A stretch of 64,000 bases of DNA from Nymphaea colorata (Eukaryota; Streptophyta; Magnoliopsida; Nymphaeales; Nymphaeaceae): the NCBI RefSeq assembly GCF_008831285.2, contig NC_045145.1:7874802-7938801 (forward strand), written 5' to 3'. The position numbers were made by a program, and so were the translations under genes. Positions 59,367 through 64,000 of this stretch are shown in pieces (within the stretch, counting starts at the first letter, position 1; each line of letters starts with the position of its first letter). Under the pieces are notes generated by a model. The model searched no databases and was not told the origin of the DNA. It saw only the letters and a list, made by a program, of their open reading frames with translations.

Positions 59367-61265
59367 CGGCCGACCAGCACCCGTACCTATGTGACATAGC
59401 TTCTTGGTCTCCAACCTCTTCCTCATTTAAGCACCTCAATTGTGACTATTGCATGAAGAGATGAGAAACAAAATTTAATCACTCATTCATCTGCTGCCCA
59501 ACTATTGAATCCATTTACCAAAGGATGTATTACTTATATTCATCCAATGAACCAAAATTAAAATTCAAGGTGCTAGTTTATCAGTTGTACAGGATAGCCT
59601 TGGAGAGAATACTATTACTTGTTGCTTGTTCTGTCAAATCACCGATTCAGCATATTGAATCATTAGCAAATTCCAACACGTTTTATGTGTTGTGACATGT
59701 TCAGGGCATTCTGTCTCATTGTTCCACTGGACCGGAATAGAGTTTAGAAGATATTTTACTTCAATAGGCCAAAACAAGAAAGAATAAGCAACTACACCAA
59801 CTTCTTGGCATAACTTAGAAATTAGATATACAAGACATATTTAAAATTTTCAAGAGAACACCATCTCCTTAAACAGGCTCAGAAATGTTTTAGCTAATGC
59901 TGCTGCCACTCAGCTACTAAGGATCAACGCAATTAGTACCTGCTTAGATTCCAAAGAACTGAAATATGGCCTTTGGCTTCACTGACCAAATGCAAAAGGC
60001 AAATATAGGAGGCTTCCTCCCAAAAGGTGGAATCCAAAGAAAAAGCTTCCAGTCAATTGTAGTTTTTTGCAACTAGTCTTGCCTTAATGACTGTTTCTCA
60101 TTTATTCCCATAATTTGTTGGGACTAAGATCATCATCATCATCATCTTCATAACACAGCAGATTAGACAAAAGACAATGAGATTTGAAGGCTAAGCAAAT
60201 TGAAGCAACTAGTAGATGTTCAAATGGCGCATTTACACTAGTAAGATAGCACAGCATGATGTGACATTGTGAAGCTCCAGCTCACTCTTCATGAAGACTT
60301 ACTGTTCTGCAGAAAATTATGATGGTAGCTCAAAATAGTCCGTTCGATTCAATTGAAGCTTCTTCTCTATTTACTTAGTTTGCATGTTTCCACTAGAATG
60401 TGTCCGTTTATTCATTCTCATGTATATAATGTCTTTTGTTGATTTATGTCTATTCAGGCGTGGGGTTGATTTCTATCGAGAGCTAGTTGCCCTAGTGTTG
60501 CTGATAAAAGTTCCAATGTTTGGCACAGAAGACGGGTAAACTCTCTATAATAAGATAATGACAACAATAACTTTCACAAAAAAAAAAGTCTCGCCAAATC
60601 GTTGAAATTGCCAAAAAATGTCACCAATGGCTTCAACACAAAAAAAGCAAATAAGAAGATAGAGCCATAGAAGTCCGAAATGCGGAATGTTAATAGAAGG
60701 CGAATAGGAGCCGCACAATCTCTAAGATCGTTGTCGTTCCTAATCACGATCACAACAATGGGAGCAGCATTAAGAAATCTAGGAACCAATATCAGCATAA
60801 GCTGGACCTGATCGAAACAAACCCCATGCAATTATCAAACATTAAGAAATAATAGATTCTCCTAAACACCCATAATATGAGATGAGTAAGCAACTCAATA
60901 CGCCAAAAAGAAGAATCGAACAACGACACCACCAAACTCCAAGAAACGAAAGGGAAAGGAGAAAGCACAGGAAGTGAAGAAAAGCGCCACCACCCACCGG
61001 CGGTAGCATATCCAGCCAAAGCTGCGCATGCGGTGATCGATCCCCACACACCAAACTTGAGGAAGCTCCATGGTTTCTTGTTCTTAGCTTGTGGCGATGG
61101 AGTATGATCAGATACGCCAGCTGACCCAGAAGAAGAAGCTGGAGCAGAAGAGGAAGGAGAAGAAGCATAGGCACGTGCAGACGCTCTACAGGCAAGCAAG
61201 GGCCTGGATTTTGAGAGGTTTAGAAGGAGAAGGCTGCTCCCTCTCCGAGTTGTCGCAGCCATCAT
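24232..61265 (-). CDS. TIM50: mitochondrial import inner membrane translocase subunit TIM50, complete, ten exons
   Basis: TIM50 is the presequence receptor of the TIM23 translocase, anchored in the mitochondrial inner membrane. The exons join as complement(24232..24277, 24519..24621, 25204..25360, 39420..39518, 39591..39695, 41179..41292, 41384..41445, 44098..44134, 46897..46985, 60998..61265), 1,080 nt or 359 codons plus stop, with GT-AG borders and consistent phases. Residues 1-35 are Arg/Ser/Leu-rich with no acidic residue, a typical mitochondrial presequence. A membrane segment lies near 69-92. The FCP1-like domain spans about 173-310 with DLNETL at 179-184, where the second Asp of the phosphatase DxDx box is Asn. 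The length matches plant TIM50. The gene spans 37 kb because introns 1 and 7 are each about 14 kb of transposon-rich DNA. No break is seen, so it is probably functional. Confidence 0.94.
24519..24621 (-). CDS. TIM50: TIM50 exon 9
   Basis: Completes Tyr and encodes [20 protein letters not shown], then [13 protein letters not shown], a plant TIM50 signature. Acceptor CTTTAG, donor GTATAC. Confidence 0.95.
25204..25360 (-). CDS. TIM50: TIM50 exon 8
   Basis: Encodes [20 protein letters not shown], then [18 protein letters not shown] and [14 protein letters not shown], ending with the T of a Tyr codon before donor GTAAGT. Conserved C-terminal half of the FCP1-like domain. Confidence 0.95.
25361..27372. 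other. TIM50 intron 7, 3'-side remainder
   Basis: Intron DNA between exon 8 and the hAT element. It carries microsatellites: TA/CA at about 25867-25933, GA then TA at 26571-26603, and TA at 26702-26732. No gene seen. Confidence 0.7.
27381..30680 (+). mobile_element. hAT DNA transposon (3.3 kb, degenerate transposase)
   Basis: Flanked by the perfect 8-bp duplication TGCACATT (27373-27380 and 30681-30688), the hAT hallmark. Ends are CAATGTTATCC on the left, and the complement of the right end reads CAATGTTGTAAAAGG. Subterminal regions carry GTATCGTACGATAC (27464-27477) and many CGTATCG-like repeats, candidate transposase sites. It encodes a BED-finger transposase on the plus strand, antisense to TIM50. 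The ends look intact although the transposase is broken. Confidence 0.95.
27819..30290 (+). pseudogene. hAT transposase, BED-finger/DUF659 type, broken
   Basis: The likely start is ATG 27819 (MSDPTWQ), followed by an in-frame TAG at 27840. Then come a BED-type finger ([12 protein letters not shown]-x4-H), a long DUF659-like region (27852-28634), a TGA inside the conserved WKDT-MADGW stretch (28632-28634), a second RNase H-like part (28863-29147), a [17 protein letters not shown] block around 29240-29300, a [20 protein letters not shown] block near 29405-29470, and the dimerisation region ([20 protein letters not shown], then [10 protein letters not shown]) near 29800-29920. An acidic C-terminus ends at 30290. 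At least four stops or frame changes; some gaps could be introns. Confidence 0.9.
30720..30954 (-). repeat. LTR of copia C (3' copy)
   Basis: Starts TGTTGCGTAGAG and ends CTCAATA, where the other LTR ends CTCAACA. The polypurine-tract complement CTCCCCCTCAAGC follows almost directly. Confidence 0.92.
30924..31385 (-). pseudogene. copia C RNase H remnant
   Basis: 153 codons: [20 protein letters not shown] and the catalytic-region [20 protein letters not shown], then DIFTKAL. The frame runs through the polypurine tract about ten codons into the LTR. Confidence 0.88.
31502..31910 (-). pseudogene. copia C gag-RT deletion junction
   Basis: 31502-31804 encodes the end of RT ([37 protein letters not shown]). 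Immediately upstream, 31815-31910 encodes gag ([20 protein letters not shown], then VWLMN). The two meet at about 31805-31815, so several kb of coding sequence were deleted in one step or in a shared ancestor. Confidence 0.82.
31911..32194 (-). repeat. LTR of copia D (3' copy)
   Basis: Starts TGTAAGATTTTG and ends ACTTAACA. On the minus strand it begins TGTTAA, which supplies the last Cys codon and stop of the polyprotein. Confidence 0.92.
32189..33178 (-). pseudogene. copia D RT C-terminus and RNase H
   Basis: Near 33150-33180 the RT active site LLIYVDDIV is readable. 32801-32989 gives the RT end ([14 protein letters not shown]). 32189-32797 is a long RNase H frame: [60 protein letters not shown]. 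Two stops or frame changes separate them. Confidence 0.88.
33179..34222 (-). pseudogene. copia D integrase C-terminus and N-terminal RT
   Basis: 33731-34222 is the linker after integrase ([20 protein letters not shown]). 33391-33801 holds RT entry motifs ([31 protein letters not shown]). 33179-33487 continues ([35 protein letters not shown]). Three frames, so at least two indels. Confidence 0.88.
34270..35199 (-). pseudogene. copia D integrase
   Basis: 309 open codons: pre-integrase [30 protein letters not shown], then the catalytic core with [14 protein letters not shown] (first Asp), [14 protein letters not shown] (second Asp in a CDGG version of the usual TDNG box) and [15 protein letters not shown] (Glu). 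The protease that should precede it is not seen. Confidence 0.9.
35200..36047 (-). pseudogene. copia D gag
   Basis: Likely starts at 36047 ([14 protein letters not shown], then [15 protein letters not shown]). A TAG at 35886-35888 splits it from 35427-35885 ([19 protein letters not shown]). A knuckle CFYCNKRGH near 35220-35245 is in another frame. Frames break at least twice. Confidence 0.83.
36110..36275. repeat. short irregular tandem repeat in copia D leader
   Basis: About eight irregular copies of GATTAGGGCAGA, one reading GATTAGGGTTAGGGCAG, lie between gag and the 5' LTR of D. Probably slippage in the untranslated leader. Confidence 0.75.
36326..36607 (-). repeat. LTR of copia D (5' copy)
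   Basis: Starts TATAAGATTTTG (TG has become TA) and ends ACTTAACA. The primer site abuts at 36314-36325. Confidence 0.92.
36613..36793 (-). pseudogene. copia C gag N-terminus
   Basis: Begins [17 protein letters not shown] and continues [20 protein letters not shown]; the copia gag continues at 31910 beyond element D. The ATG at 36793 is the only start near the leader. Confidence 0.82.
37423..37657 (-). repeat. LTR of copia C (5' copy)
   Basis: Starts TGTTGCGTAGAG and ends CTCAACA. It differs from the 3' copy by several indels (AGAGAGAAGATGAGAAC versus AGGAGAACGTG; CTCGG insertion) and a few substitutions. Confidence 0.92.
37658..39419. other. TIM50 intron 7, 5'-side remainder
   Basis: Intron DNA between copia C and exon 7, with a T-run near 38208-38221 and a TA run near 38795. 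Short frames at 38330-38962 lack any recognisable family. No gene called. Confidence 0.7.
39420..39518 (-). CDS. TIM50: TIM50 exon 7
   Basis: 33 codons: [20 protein letters not shown], then [13 protein letters not shown], with donor GTAAGT opening the 14.1-kb intron. Ending at AGG rather than one base earlier keeps phase with exon 8. Confidence 0.93.
39591..39695 (-). CDS. TIM50: TIM50 exon 6
   Basis: 35 codons: [20 protein letters not shown], then [15 protein letters not shown], core of the FCP1/NIF fold (RPGVDAFL and VVYSD). Acceptor AAAAG, donor GTAATA. Confidence 0.94.
41179..41292 (-). CDS. TIM50: TIM50 exon 5 (DLNETL motif)
   Basis: 38 codons: [20 protein letters not shown], then [24 protein letters not shown] occupies the position of the phosphatase DxDx(T/V) signature, with Asn for the second Asp. 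Borders: acceptor TAACAG, donor GTAAAT. Confidence 0.94.
41384..41445 (-). CDS. TIM50: TIM50 exon 4
   Basis: After acceptor TATCTCAG it encodes [20 protein letters not shown] and a final Lys, with donor GTGAGA. Intermembrane-space linker before the FCP1-like domain. Confidence 0.92.
41446..44097. other. TIM50 intron 3
   Basis: 2.65-kb intron between micro-exon 3 and exon 4. The part at 42040-42310 is GC-richer and may be an old insertion, but no termini are visible. No coding sequence seen. Confidence 0.6.
44098..44134 (-). CDS. TIM50: TIM50 exon 3 (micro-exon)
   Basis: Only 37 nt, encoding [12 protein letters not shown] plus the first base of Val. Identified because it follows SSLD and precedes VPAK in the conserved order, with acceptor GAGCAG and donor GTAATT. 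Confidence 0.88.
44135..46896. other. TIM50 intron 2
   Basis: 2.76-kb intron between exons 2 and 3. It includes a right terminus TTTGTGACAATG (45511-45522) like that of the elements at 108 and 2971, but no matching left end. GA runs sit near 44673 and 44826. No coding sequence called. Confidence 0.6.
46897..46985 (-). CDS. TIM50: TIM50 exon 2
   Basis: After acceptor TTTTTCAG it encodes [20 protein letters not shown] and ends SSLD at phase 0 before consensus donor GTAAGT. It matches the segment right after the membrane helix in plant TIM50. Confidence 0.92.
47365..47640 (-). repeat. LTR of copia E (3' copy)
   Basis: TGTAGAAACAAGC to ATTCTAACA, followed by the polypurine complement CTCCCCCTCAAGC. 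Related to the F LTR in both termini and in the ACCGGGTCCA-ACCCGGTTCC inverted block. Confidence 0.95.
47635..48807 (-). pseudogene. copia E RT C-terminal half and RNase H
   Basis: 390 open codons: [20 protein letters not shown], active site [29 protein letters not shown], RNase [63 protein letters not shown]. The stop is formed by the first six LTR bases (TGT TAG). A TAA at 48826-48828 cuts it off from the upstream RT. Confidence 0.92.
48826..49592 (-). pseudogene. copia E N-terminal RT and linker
   Basis: 48826-49416 has [59 protein letters not shown] and [12 protein letters not shown] before the TAA. The linker to integrase (49417-49592) is in another frame. Confidence 0.9.
49637..51240 (-). 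pseudogene. copia E protease and integrase
   Basis: 50050-51240 carries a protease in which the usual [10 protein letters not shown] reads [10 protein letters not shown], losing the catalytic-box Gly. It continues with pre-integrase ([18 protein letters not shown]) and the integrase start ([29 protein letters not shown]). A frameshift near 50050-50120 separates this from 49637-50041 ([20 protein letters not shown]). Confidence 0.88.
51020..51922 (-). pseudogene. copia E gag
   Basis: 300 codons from 51922 ([11 protein letters not shown]). Contains [58 protein letters not shown] and the zinc knuckle [14 protein letters not shown]. Gag itself looks intact, but the frame shift near 51030-51060 disconnects it from protease. 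Confidence 0.9.
51960..52341 (-). other. GC-rich leader of copia E
   Basis: The untranslated leader between 5' LTR and gag is strikingly GC-rich with CGG/GCG triplet runs, unlike the AT-rich surroundings. Open frames here on both strands are composition artefacts. Confidence 0.75.
52342..52618 (-). repeat. LTR of copia E (5' copy)
   Basis: TGTAGAAACAAGC to ATTCTAACA, abutting a perfect primer site. It differs from 47365-47640 mainly by A/G transitions. Confidence 0.95.
52848..53130 (-). repeat. LTR of copia F (3' copy)
   Basis: TGTAGAAACACG to ATTCTAACA, 283 bp, followed by the CTCCCCCTCAAGC polypurine complement. Confidence 0.96.
53125..54486 (-). pseudogene. copia F reverse transcriptase and RNase H
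   Basis: The frame is open from just after the TGA at 54487-54489 (the called ORF begins at 54408): [109 protein letters not shown]. All catalytic regions are present. The stop comes from TGT TAG at the LTR edge. Only the upstream TGA separates it from integrase. Confidence 0.93.
54490..56928 (-). pseudogene. copia F gag C-terminus, protease, integrase, RT start
   Basis: 812 open codons: knuckle [14 protein letters not shown], protease [13 protein letters not shown], pre-integrase [18 protein letters not shown], integrase catalytic boxes [19 protein letters not shown] and [13 protein letters not shown], then the RT entry ([28 protein letters not shown]). Ends at a TGA standing where E has an Arg codon. 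Confidence 0.94.
56891..57409 (-). pseudogene. copia F gag N-terminus
   Basis: Start taken at 57409 ([12 protein letters not shown]), aligning with E gag; the frame is open 10 codons further up. Contains [20 protein letters not shown] and [24 protein letters not shown] where E has TGG, plus a one-base difference in the next codons, shift the rest to the neighbouring frame. Confidence 0.9.
57440..57725 (-). other. GC-rich leader of copia F
   Basis: Leader between 5' LTR and gag with GGCGGC-like runs, as in E. Contains the primer-binding site at its right edge. Confidence 0.75.
57726..58008 (-). repeat. LTR of copia F (5' copy)
   Basis: TGTAGAAACACG to ATTCTAACA, 283 bp, two differences from the other LTR. 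Confidence 0.96.
58009..60997. other. TIM50 intron 1, 5'-side remainder
   Basis: About 3 kb of intron next to exon 1. Apart from the element at 58984-59396 and a CAT-triplet run near 60134, no feature or gene is recognised. Confidence 0.65.
58984..59396. mobile_element. short TE with TGTCACATGGGTAC inverted ends
   Basis: 413 bp from TGTCACATGGGTAC to GTACCTATGTGACA (one mismatch over 14 bp), flanked by TAGCTT on both sides (58978-58983 and 59397-59402). Internally non-coding, with repeated GGGTAC words and a (TA)n tract at 59338-59366. It could be a MITE or a solo LTR, since it starts TG and ends CA. Confidence 0.65.
60998..61265 (-). CDS. TIM50: TIM50 exon 1
   Basis: Starts at the first of two tandem ATGs ([11 protein letters not shown]). 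It encodes the presequence, a Ser/Pro-rich linker, and the membrane segment from [20 protein letters not shown], ending with one base of an Ala codon before donor GTGGGT. The frame stays open into the intron (GGWWRF), but the next exon's phase fixes this border. Confidence 0.92.
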
Positions 61266-62000
61266 TTTTCACAGTGGCTCACGGAGACAAGAGAGGTGAC
61301 AGGCCAGGTAAACCCAAAGGAAATGGCAAGGGCCTCCTCCGCCTGAGGGTTTTGTGAATTGTGAGGCTTTACGACGGGCCGTCTTTTTTTTAGCGAACCA
61401 ACGAGCCAACCGCCTCATCTTTTTGCACCTTTTGTAGGTTGGCCCCGGCCCTCTGGCCTCGCGATACGAACCTCCTTATGCACATGGGCCGGTAAGCGAA
61501 AGCAGCACAGCTATCACAGGGAAGGACAGGGCAGTGATGGTCAGTCCGATGCAAGGGCCGACCGTGCGAGCGAGACTCGAAAGCAAGGCACAACAGTGGG
61601 ATCAATGTTAAGGTTTCAACCAAAGCATCGGCCGCATTATGCAAGGACCCCCCAACAAAACAATGGGTGAATGATTCATAAAAAAATGACTGTGTGTGTC
61701 TGTTTCCGAAAAGTTGGTAAAAACTAGAACATTTGGGTAACAAACAAAAATAGATTTATTAAAATCAATCATTAAAATATTTTTTTTCAATCTAACCTTA
61801 TAGAGATGATTTAAGAACGATTTGGTGAAAAACATACATTAAGTTAGTCATTTGTTTATTTTAATAATATTTTTTAGCAATAAAAAAATGAACAGTTCTT
61901 ATAACGTCAAAATTTTGATCATATAAAAAATTAATTTTCACAAAAATAAGTTGAACTAATTAAACATTATTTATATAAGATGAGTGTTTATAAATACATT
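61266..62000 (-). promoter_or_regulatory. TIM50 upstream region with a candidate site II element
   Basis: The first 350 bp upstream of the ATG are GC-rich. TGGGCC at 61485-61490 matches the site II (TCP-binding) hexamer often found in plant promoters of nuclear genes for mitochondrial proteins. A telobox-like AAACCCT occurs on the minus strand near 61348-61354. No TATA box was assigned. These are motif matches only. Confidence 0.3.
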
Positions 62001-62102
62001 AGGAGGTTCACATTTTGTTTAAAACATTTTTTTAACACAAATTTAAGAAGCTTGGTTCTATCCCTTACTCAAATGGTCTGCTATTTACCAATTACCAATT
62101 AC

Positions 62103-62134
<32 letters not shown>

Positions 62135-62289
62135 AGGGGCAGAAATCCTCCAGCCATTTTGTGCTTGATTTAATCATGGTCATTTGATGCACTGCATGTG
62201 GCAGAGGTGATTACCAGGTTTGCACCTCCTGATGTTCAAACCTGGATGGAGAGATCTACAAAACACACACACACTTATATATATATAAG

Positions 62290-62640
62290 GCTGACTCTAT
62301 GTTTGTTGTTGTCCAATGGGCAACCCATCTGGGCATCCATTATTTGATCAGAGGGAGGCAAATATCTCAATTCTCCACCCATCTTGGTTGCCACCATCCA
62401 CTGCCTTCGCAATGGGCCAGTTGGCCAGCTAGGGCTCGACAGGCTTGCTGCCAAGGCAATGGTAGTGGCAACATAGATGGGGTGAAAAATTGGAAAAGGA
62501 ACTATCCCTTCGTTCCTTCCCAGGTCACCCATCCAAGATGCTAGCGTCTTTTCCTAGTGCTGGTAGGTCTGCCGGTGCTCTTGCCTCTCGATAGAGCCCC
62601 GGTGGGCTCATCAGCATCTGGGCAAGGTATAATGGTACTA
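62290..62640 (-). other. unidentified moderately GC-rich repeat-like segment with 5S rRNA-like motifs
   Basis: On the minus strand, ACCAGCACTA (complement about 62555-62564) precedes GGATGGGTGACC (complement about 62523-62534) and TGGGAAGG. These words occur in the same order in plant 5S rRNA, but the middle of 5S is missing or replaced. TA/CA microsatellites precede the segment at 62102-62135 and 62264-62287. Not a functional 5S gene. Confidence 0.35.
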
Positions 62641-63320
62641 CCCATAATCATGCATTTTGTACAAGCATGATGCAATATATGTGATGTATGCATAGTGAAT
62701 CTGATTTGCCTTCATAATTGGAGAATAATGCGACTTGACCTATGTCACAATATAAAAGCGGCCAACATTTTCGACTTGTCCTAAGCTAATATTTGTTTTA
62801 CTCTATCAAAGTGATAGGTCAATGAGTGTACTATGCAAAACACACATAGCATATGTAATATTAGCACCTAGCCAAAAACTAAATCATAACATAGTAACTA
62901 TATAAAAGGGCATCATCCTACAAGGCTATATGTACACAAAACATCTCCATAACCAAAACGGGCAAAGATTAACACTAATGACATTGCCCAAGGATTACAA
63001 ACATAGTTCAAGCTATTATCACATAATAGTGTCAAACCAGATTGCATACACATTTATGAAAATAAAATGACAAAATCACATAATATTTTGGATAAAATTA
63101 ATGAGATGATTAGTCTTACATCTGACATGTAGATTTCATCTTTTTAGAAACATGGTTGTTTATGTTTGACTGCATATTATATTGGTAATAGTTGAGAAAC
63201 ACAAAAGAAAGTTCTTAACATTGTTGTTGTTGAAACACTTTATACAGGAGAAAAACTTGCATCAATCGTCAGAGGTTGTTTATTAAAATAGAACATTGAA
63301 TGTAAGTTATTTTCAGTTAT
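62641..63320. other. right-end non-coding region
   Basis: AT-rich sequence with no open frame of note. It may contain the eroded upstream part of the hAT transposase that becomes readable from about 63320. Confidence 0.5.
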
Positions 63321-64000
63321 TTTAGATAATTATTTGACAAATGGCAGCATATGTACAAAATTGATGGAATGACTTTTTGAAAAAATACATTTGCTTGTAA
63401 TGAAAAAATTTTCAAGTTAGATGTGCTGCTCATATTCTTTAACTTAGTTGTGCAAGATGATATCAAAGAAATAATGATGTGATTGTTAAGATCAGATAAA
63501 ACATTAAATATATCAAAGCATCTTCAACTCAATGTGAAATTTTTGATTGAGCAATACATCATGTCAAAGTTGCTTGTGAAAAAAAAAACTATATCTTGAT
63601 GTTCCAACTAGATGGAACACAACATTTCTTATGCTTGATATAGTTTTAAAATATAAAGAAGTTTTCGGTTATTTTCAAGAACTTGATTGTCAATATCATT
63701 TGACACACAAATAAGGACAAGTGGAAGAAGGCTGCTATTATTCAGAATAATTTAAACATATTTTATGATGATACTAATGCCATTTCTAAGGTAAAGTATT
63801 AAATTTCTAATATCTTTCCTAAAGAATTTTTGTGAGAGAAAGATGAAAATTAAGAAAATGTGTTCAAGTTCAGATATTTGTCTTTTAAATACGGGGATGA
63901 GGCTAAAAGAAAAGTTTGATAAGTATTAGGATATGTGAAATCTAATTTTAGTAACTACAGTGGTTTTTGATCTTCATTATAAGATGAAAAATAATTAAGC
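63321..64000 (+). pseudogene. decayed hAT transposase (RICESLEEPER/DAYSLEEPER-like), runs off window
   Basis: Pieces in shifting frames: NLVVQDDIKEI (about 63440-63470), YLDVPTRWNTTFLMLDIVLK (about 63590-63650) with a following KYKEVFGYFQELDCQYHL, then INIFYDD-TNAISKVKY-like sequence and MRLKEKFDKY near 63900-63930. This order is that of the hAT RNase H-like domain in plant domesticated-transposase relatives. Stops and frameshifts are frequent. It differs from the DUF659-type element at 27381. Confidence 0.75.

Noticed and set aside
61091-61357. Plus-strand 88-codon frame
   Set aside because: Antisense to TIM50 exon 1; its Lys/Arg-rich sequence is the reverse of the presequence-coding region.
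62275-62532. Minus-strand 85-codon frame
   Set aside because: No recognisable domain; it overlaps the 5S-like repeat segment and has no promoter or splice context.

Overview
This window is nuclear DNA from a flowering plant. It has two intron-rich housekeeping genes that converge tail to tail, and their introns are packed with nested transposable elements. Both proteins look like plant family members: ADA2, the SAGA adaptor, and TIM50, a mitochondrial protein import subunit. The Ty1/copia-dominated repeats also fit a plant. TE-bloated introns of about 14 kb suggest a lineage that tolerates long introns, possibly an early-diverging angiosperm, but the species cannot be fixed from the sequence.

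Layout. Positions 1-3577 are probably an upstream intron of ADA2 carrying two short non-autonomous inverted-repeat elements. The 3' seven exons of ADA2 (+ strand) lie at 3578-22836; the ZZ and SANT exons were not found and probably lie left of the window. ADA2 intron 6108-20043 (13.9 kb) holds a nest: copia element A (6739-17733) is interrupted by copia B (10123-16072, TSD TAAAA), B is interrupted by a 719-bp hAT derivative G (12750-13468), and A also carries a solo LTR (8156-8382, TSD AGGGC).

A short intergenic region (22837-24231) separates ADA2 from TIM50 (- strand, 61265 down to 24232). TIM50 is complete: ten exons that join in frame to 359 codons plus stop. Its intron 7 (25361-39419, 14.1 kb) holds a hAT element (27381-30680, perfect 8-bp TSD TGCACATT) with a decayed transposase. 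Just 31 bp beyond the hAT's second TSD copy lies copia C (30720-37657, TSD GTATT), an internally deleted element that contains copia D (31911-36607, TSD TTTCT). TIM50 intron 1 (46986-60997, 14.0 kb) holds two related copia elements in the same orientation, E (47365-52618, TSD ATTAC) and F (52848-58008, TSD ATATC). F is the youngest, with two differences between its 283-bp LTRs. The right end (61266-64000) has the TIM50 upstream region, a segment with 5S rRNA-like motifs, and a decayed hAT transposase running off the window.

All six copia elements with an internal region lie on the minus strand: antisense to ADA2, sense to TIM50. The most informative relation is that G, inside copia B, is an internal-deletion derivative of the same hAT family as the 3.3-kb element 14 kb away. 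No tRNA gene, intact rRNA gene or CRISPR array was recognised.
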